64,000 nt of DNA from Paraspadella gotoi (lineage: Eukaryota > Chaetognatha): positions 10,441,677 to 10,505,676 of the forward strand of contig CM119266.1 in assembly GCA_051294375.1 (NCBI GenBank), written 5' to 3'. Made by a program: the position numbers and the translations under genes. This document shows, piece after piece, positions 60,149 to 64,000 of the stretch. Position 1 is the stretch's first letter. Each line of letters starts with the position of its first letter. The notes below the pieces were generated by a model, which saw nothing but the letters and a program-made list of their open reading frames with translations, did not search any database and was not told the origin of the DNA.

Positions 60149-60955
60149 TTAATTAAAATATGACAATGAATTATTACATGCAATTTCAATAGATGAGAAT
60201 ATATTGGCGAAATTAATGATAATTGATGGATGCGAGCGTCTTTTGTTTAAACGTGGGAGATGCGCACGGCGTTTGTGCCGGGTCTGCCGTGGCTGTAGAA
60301 CGAATTAGAGAATGGGTGACCACTTGTAAATTTCACTGTATATTTGATTAATATATATTATTCAATCATTATTATACTCACATAGTAGACATTTTCAAGC
60401 CGGAAAAAGCCGTCGGGATCCTTCTTTCGAAGGCATTGGCGGAGGGCGGTGATCAAGGCTGTAAGAGAGAAATAGAAAATGGTCATGACTATGCAATTGA
60501 TTATTCTAATACTAATCATGTTAATTCCTATTAATTCGTGTGTGTACTAATATTGATTTTATTGAAAATTAGGATGCTTGACTCACTGTTCAGGATCAGA
60601 GCGCCGATTAGGCCCCAGACGCCCGCGATGATGCTGGCTTGGCGCTTGTAGTCCTCCTTGAAGTTGTCCAGAACTTCGTCGAACTTGTTGGAGCCTCTTC
60701 GAAGGGCCCGATGATGATGTGGCCCTGTGTGTCGGTCACTGAGAAGTGTCCGGTTTGTCCGGTTTTCTGTAGGGAGAGAGGTATGAGAAGGATACAACTA
60801 CAAATAAGTTGGGAGTAAAAAACATTCATATGATACATACCATACCGCTCCGGCGAAGTTCTTCCCGGATTGTTGTATCCGGGCATTGAACTTCCATCCG
60901 GCAAGGTGGGAGTGTGCCGGAATCGGCGAGAGAGATGATGAGCTGGGTGGATCAT
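60149..60955 (-). CDS. Antisense cargo gene 2: four-exon membrane protein
   Basis: Exons on the minus strand: 60,841-60,955, 60,587-60,766, 60,382-60,458 and 60,149-60,292. Donors are GTATGT, GTGAGT and GTGAGT, acceptors CCTACAG, TTACAG and TTCTACAG. All phases match from ATG to TAA (171 residues). Features: Arg/Pro-rich N-terminus, two NRT sequons, an amphipathic helix (SNKFDEVLDNFKEDYKRQ), a hydrophobic segment across the exon junction (IIAGVWGLIGALILN), then a strongly basic tail. The nested element keeps homologous pieces. A second frame of exon 2 (GHFSVTDTQGHIIIGPFEE) is also open, so the exact protein is uncertain. No family recognised. It lies inside a retrotransposon, antisense to pol. 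Confidence 0.45.
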
Positions 60956-61127
60956 TGTATCATTAGTAGTTGGGATCCTTACCTCTCCTATTCCTTACCA
61001 TTATTATGTTATACCTCCTCAATTGTCAATAGAAAGGGGTCCTAAAAGGTCCCTATCCCCTAGGCCCTGTCTTATAAAGAGAGATATAGGTTATGCTTAA
61101 GGGTTCATATATTAATTTTTTTATGTC

Positions 61128-61985
61128 TTATGCCTCAACAGGTTGCATTTCAAAGGATCCGGAAACGACGGCATTCTGGACCTCGGCGTCGACGCAGGGG
61201 AGGCGGACATTTAATGCCGCCGCCCGGACTTGGCATCCAGAGCGGCGACAGAAAATGCACGCCAACACTGTGAAGACAACGAGAAAAAGAATGGCGCCGA
61301 CCGCGATTCCCGCAATCTGCCTACCAGTGAGACCCTCGCCGATCTCCTCAATGAATTGGGTAATAGTCACAGTAAAGGGGTACCTGGGCCTATTAGGCAC
61401 GACGACCACTACTCCACTGTGATTGATTATCGATTCGCAGGTGTCTACCATATAGATTGAAAGATCGGTGAGAAAAATTGGTGCCTAAAAGTTTAACCTT
61501 AATGGCGATTAGATCGCTTAAATGTGTTAAGATAAGCCTAATGTGTGAGATAAAAGTTATTTTGTTAATTTTGATAACTGATCAAAAATAAATAAATTTG
61601 CATGTTGAACCAATATTTAAATCAGAAACGATCAATAATCAGTGAGACAGTAAACTTAATTCGCGAAAAATTAGTGAAAGTTTTTTTTTGTTTTTTTTTC
61701 CATAAAAAAAAATTTGATGATATTTTATTTCCGTTTTGAATTTTTTTAAAAATTATTGCATTTCGAATTCAGCTTATTTGTGCTTTTAGAAGAATAATTA
61801 TTCTATAAATTGAATTCGTCGTTATGATTTTATATTTGAATTGTTTTGCATTCTATAACTATTATCGTCTGCATGATATATTTTTTTCTTCATATAGCTT
61901 TTGTTTTACAAAAAGTTTGATAACGTGATTTTTTTTTAAAAAAAGAGCATCGACTTACCGTAAGAAGAAAGAGTATGGCAATCAT
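61128..61985 (-). CDS. Antisense cargo gene 1: 127-residue type I membrane protein
   Basis: Exon 1 (61,959-61,985) encodes MIAILFLLT and ends at GTAAGT. Exon 2 (61,128-61,484) follows a TTTTAG acceptor in phase 0. The product has a signal peptide (about 1-13), an ectodomain of about 50 residues with one cysteine and an NHS sequon (DTCESIINHSG), a transmembrane helix (GIAVGAILFLVVFTVLACIF) and a cytoplasmic tail rich in Cys, Arg and Val. A TATA box and initiator lie directly upstream. The 475-base intron is conserved in the nested copy. No family recognised. It runs opposite to the Gypsy genes, between integrase and 3' LTR, where errantiviruses carry a sense env gene. Confidence 0.6.
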
Positions 61986-62040
61986 ATTTTTTTGTTAGGT
62001 CGAAAATTGTTAGTTTGTGAATTTTTTGTAAGATTGTGTG

Positions 62041-62073
62041 GACTGAAACTTGAAATTAATTCCCTTTTATATA
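62041..62073 (-). promoter_or_regulatory. TATA box and TCAGTC initiator of cargo gene 1
   Basis: On the minus strand TATATAAAAG (62,073-62,064) is followed by TCAGTC (62,046-62,041), with the initiator A at 62,044, 29 bases from the TATA start. TCAGT is the arthropod initiator consensus and the spacing is canonical. The predicted 5' UTR is 58 bases. It lies outside the LTR, so the cargo has its own promoter. Confidence 0.7.
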
Positions 62074-62231
62074 TTCGCGATTTTATTGACCGTTACATTT
62101 AATGTCTCACCTTGTGTATTTTATAGTGTTATTTTGGCTAAAAATATTATTTTTTTTAACCCTGAGTAAATTTGTAGTATCATTTTTAGAAATATTATTT
62201 TGTTTTTTTTGAAATTTTGGTAACATGGCCG

Positions 62232-62477
62232 AGTGAAGATTGGGAGAAAGAATTCAGTAAATTACAAAAATGTAAATAATATTTTTCTCGGCCTAAAATT
62301 CCATTCTCATTTACATTCCTACTTTGATAAACAAAGTAGTTCATATAAAAGGCATTGTTATTTTATTCTCGCGCTCATTATTATTATTTCTTTCCCTTCG
62401 ATGTTTCACTAAATAAATTCTCCTTCAATTTCACCTTGGCGTCGAATTATTTTCTACTAAAAATACCATCCTCCACT
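62232..62477 (+). repeat. 3' LTR of the outer Gypsy element
   Basis: 246 bases from AGTGAAGATT to CCTCCACT. It contains TATAAAAG at 62,344-62,351 and AATAAA at 62,412-62,417, giving a plausible U3-R-U5 layout. The bases just before it (GGTAACATGGCCG) are not the purine tract expected as plus-strand primer. Confidence 0.85.
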
Positions 62478-62648
62478 AGAATTAACAAAATACACAAATT
62501 TAAAAGAATCGTTTAAAAAATTTCTCGTAAAACCCCCAACAGGCAAGGTTGCCGAATTCCATCTCAAAACCATGACGAGACTATAATACTTTGCATCCCT
62601 TGTCCGAAAAATCTCTTCCCCAACCGATAGCTCACCGCCGCCCCTTAC

Positions 62649-62845
62649 TTTAATTTGCTTTGGAGTTTCCAAATCCCGGCTTTTGTTGAATAGCCGCGCA
62701 AACCAACCAGTGCGTCGCCGCACCGATGATGCCACCGACGTCAAAATTTGATGCGAAGAGGGCGCCGGGGACTCCACCGGTGCTGCTTTCATCCCTGCAG
62801 CACTGACCTCACCCCGACTTGTCCCAATTCCTGGCAGAGATGATC
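62649..62845 (-). CDS. Internal exon of an unidentified gene
   Basis: 197 bases with acceptor TTATTTTTAG and donor GTAAGG. The open frame encodes about 65 residues: HLCQELGQSRGEV, a Pro/Ser/Ala stretch (AAPVESPAPSSHQ), then RRRTGWFARLFNKSRD and ETPKQIK. It starts 170 bases outside the Gypsy 3' LTR and is GC-richer than its surroundings. It needs one base from an upstream exon; the cysteine-rich exon at 63,511 does not supply that phase, so another exon or another gene intervenes. No family recognised. Confidence 0.45.
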
Positions 62846-62849
62846 TAAA

Positions 62850-63510
62850 AATAAAAGAAATACCTGTAAATAGAGTTCTTTACGGCTCCAATCTCTTCCT
62901 ATCCCCCTCTTTTTGTTGCAGTACATCTCTATCCATGTTTATTTTACTTTTTATTCATTTGTTCAATTTTTGTAAATTGTTGACTGAAGTATATCATATT
63001 GAAAGTATTTATTCGAGTCCCTGGCCGGAATAATATTAGCGTTAAGGGAGAGGAGAGAGAGAGAGAGAGAGACGGGGACGGACGAAGGGCGAATTCGAGA
63101 CTCACGAAGACTGAACTAAAAAAGGGGCGGCTCCTCGGGAGAGGGATTGGAAGAGGAGGATGAGGATCGAGGTTGCGATAAGAAAATTAAATATTTGCAA
63201 AACCCGAAATGACAATAACTATAAAATTTCCAAAAGACAACGTTTACTAAAGTGTTTTCTGGTTTTTACATTTAAACCAGTTTCCCGGGTATGTTAAGCA
63301 AAACATCGCCTGATAAAGACGAGTCCGGATATGTATCCTTGCTCTCATTTACTATTTTTATTGCTCATCTAAATCCATTGGCCCAAGCAATTTAATATTA
63401 CAACTGTAACATAAGTGGCTGATGTAGCATAGTGCAGCCAATGAGATGCTGTCGCTAGTTGCTAGCTAGTACCGATAACTACTTTCTAGTTTCTTTCAAG
63501 ATTTACTTAC
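62850..63510. other. Intronic or intergenic stretch
   Basis: Holds a GA tract at 63,050-63,071, a minus-strand donor-like CTTC/GTGAGT near 63,105, and the second copy of the structured repeat at 63,258-63,340. No gene seen. Confidence 0.5.
63258..63340. repeat. Short structured repeat, copy 2
   Basis: Counterpart of 53,800-53,878. Preceded by a hairpin CTGGTTT/AAACCAG, then TTTCCCGGGTATG and the stem GGATA-TG-TATCC at 63,327-63,338. Confidence 0.55.
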
Positions 63511-63659
63511 TTTCATACAAACAAAGTTGTATCCTTCTTCCTCTCCCTTGTAGTGATGGGGATCGAATTCCCAAACGAAGCACTTATCGCAATAGTGCCC
63601 GGCAGTAGGTGCATTAGGTGTGCATCGTCCTCCGTCGTACATACAAATCACGATTCGAC
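63511..63659 (-). CDS. Cysteine-rich internal exon of an unidentified gene
   Basis: 149 bases with acceptor TGTTTGACAG and a perfect donor AAA/GTAAGT. The frame encodes RIVICMYDGGRCTPNAPTAG, then HYCDKCFVWEFDPHHYKG and YNFVCMK, with five cysteines in 49 residues. The spacing suggests a small disulfide-bonded extracellular module or a metal-binding one, but it matches no family I can name. It starts in phase 1 and ends in phase 0. The upstream exon must lie left of the minus-strand start, beyond 63,660 and perhaps outside the window. Confidence 0.5.
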
Positions 63660-63738
63660 CTGTCAAACATGTCAAACGCGCGCGCGAGAGACAAATCACC
63701 GCCGCGGTTCCGTCCCGCGCGCGAACAGACATTTCGGG

Positions 63739-63778
<40 letters not shown>

Positions 63779-64000
63779 ATACACCGACGTCTGTTCAGTC
63801 CCCCATATACCGACGTCTGTTCCGTCCCCGACGAAACAGACACTTGGAATCAAGGGCTGTATTACTTTTTTACGGCTTAAAGCCAAGGCGCCCCTATATT
63901 TTCAAAACTCGTCAAACCGTTGACAGCTCCTAGCCAGAGGCAATGTTTACCTTCTGTCACACAGAGAGAGCGCGTCCTCATAAAAAACTTTTCACGAATA
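63660..64000. other. Window end: GA tract and short tandem repeat
   Basis: A GA run lies at 63,741-63,773. Two copies of ACCGACGTCTGTTC, each followed by a C-rich run, lie at 63,783-63,828. No coding exon can be supported. Confidence 0.6.

Larger units (their letters stand above)
54560..62477 (+). mobile_element. Ty3/Gypsy retrotransposon, 5'-truncated, with a nested insert
   Basis: The order on the plus strand is RNase H (54,564-55,038), interrupted by an insert at 55,039-57,908, then the end of RNase H and tether (57,913-58,880), integrase (58,860-60,089), an antisense gene region (60,149-61,985) and a 3' LTR (62,232-62,477). Gag, protease and reverse transcriptase are absent. The domain order RNase H before integrase is that of Ty3/Gypsy. 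LTR ends AGTG...CACT and a 4-bp target site are as in the errantivirus branch (17.6 and 297 type). Frameshifts and stops show that it is not autonomous. Confidence 0.85.

Overview
This is nuclear DNA of an animal, probably an arthropod. The evidence is spliceosomal introns (including very short ones), a homologue of the animal FAM187 immunoglobulin family, a nested Ty3/Gypsy retrotransposon, an arthropod-type TATA plus TCAGT-initiator promoter, and an extreme density of AG/CT microsatellites. Nothing resembles a bacterial operon, a CRISPR array or an rRNA locus. The species cannot be fixed from the sequence.

The window is also an assembly with problems. Positions 1-11,803 recur at about 13,287-24,660, and about 41,958-46,431 recur at 46,457-51,030. 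The copies differ mostly by single-base indels, many in homopolymers, while some stretches are identical. Runs of N, several exactly 25 long, sit at joins. The simplest reading is uncollapsed or badly gap-filled copies of single loci, so broken reading frames in the second copies should not be taken as real pseudogenes.

Layout: 1-25,000 is microsatellite-rich intergenic DNA present twice, with no gene I can defend. 25,000-35,000 is gap-ridden, with a probable LINE remnant and GC-rich islands. 35,174-42,072 holds the best host gene, a FAM187-like type I membrane protein with two Ig domains in six coding exons; all splice phases agree. 43,624-44,808 is an intact 394-codon orphan ORF, followed by a charged coiled-coil exon with a coding minisatellite (45,179-46,399); both recur, frame-broken, at 48,174-51,009. 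52,418-53,039 is a two-exon gene for a small protein with an SR-like stretch and a long acidic tail.

54,560-62,477 is a 5'-truncated Gypsy element. Its RNase H region is split by an internally deleted member of the same family in the opposite orientation (55,039-57,908), flanked by a 4-bp target duplication. Between integrase and 3' LTR the family carries, on the opposite strand, intron-containing genes for small membrane proteins with their own TATA/initiator promoter. Both copies retain parts of this cargo. It is the most unusual feature here. From 62,600 to the end, minus-strand exons of one or more unidentified host genes appear, including a cysteine-rich exon.
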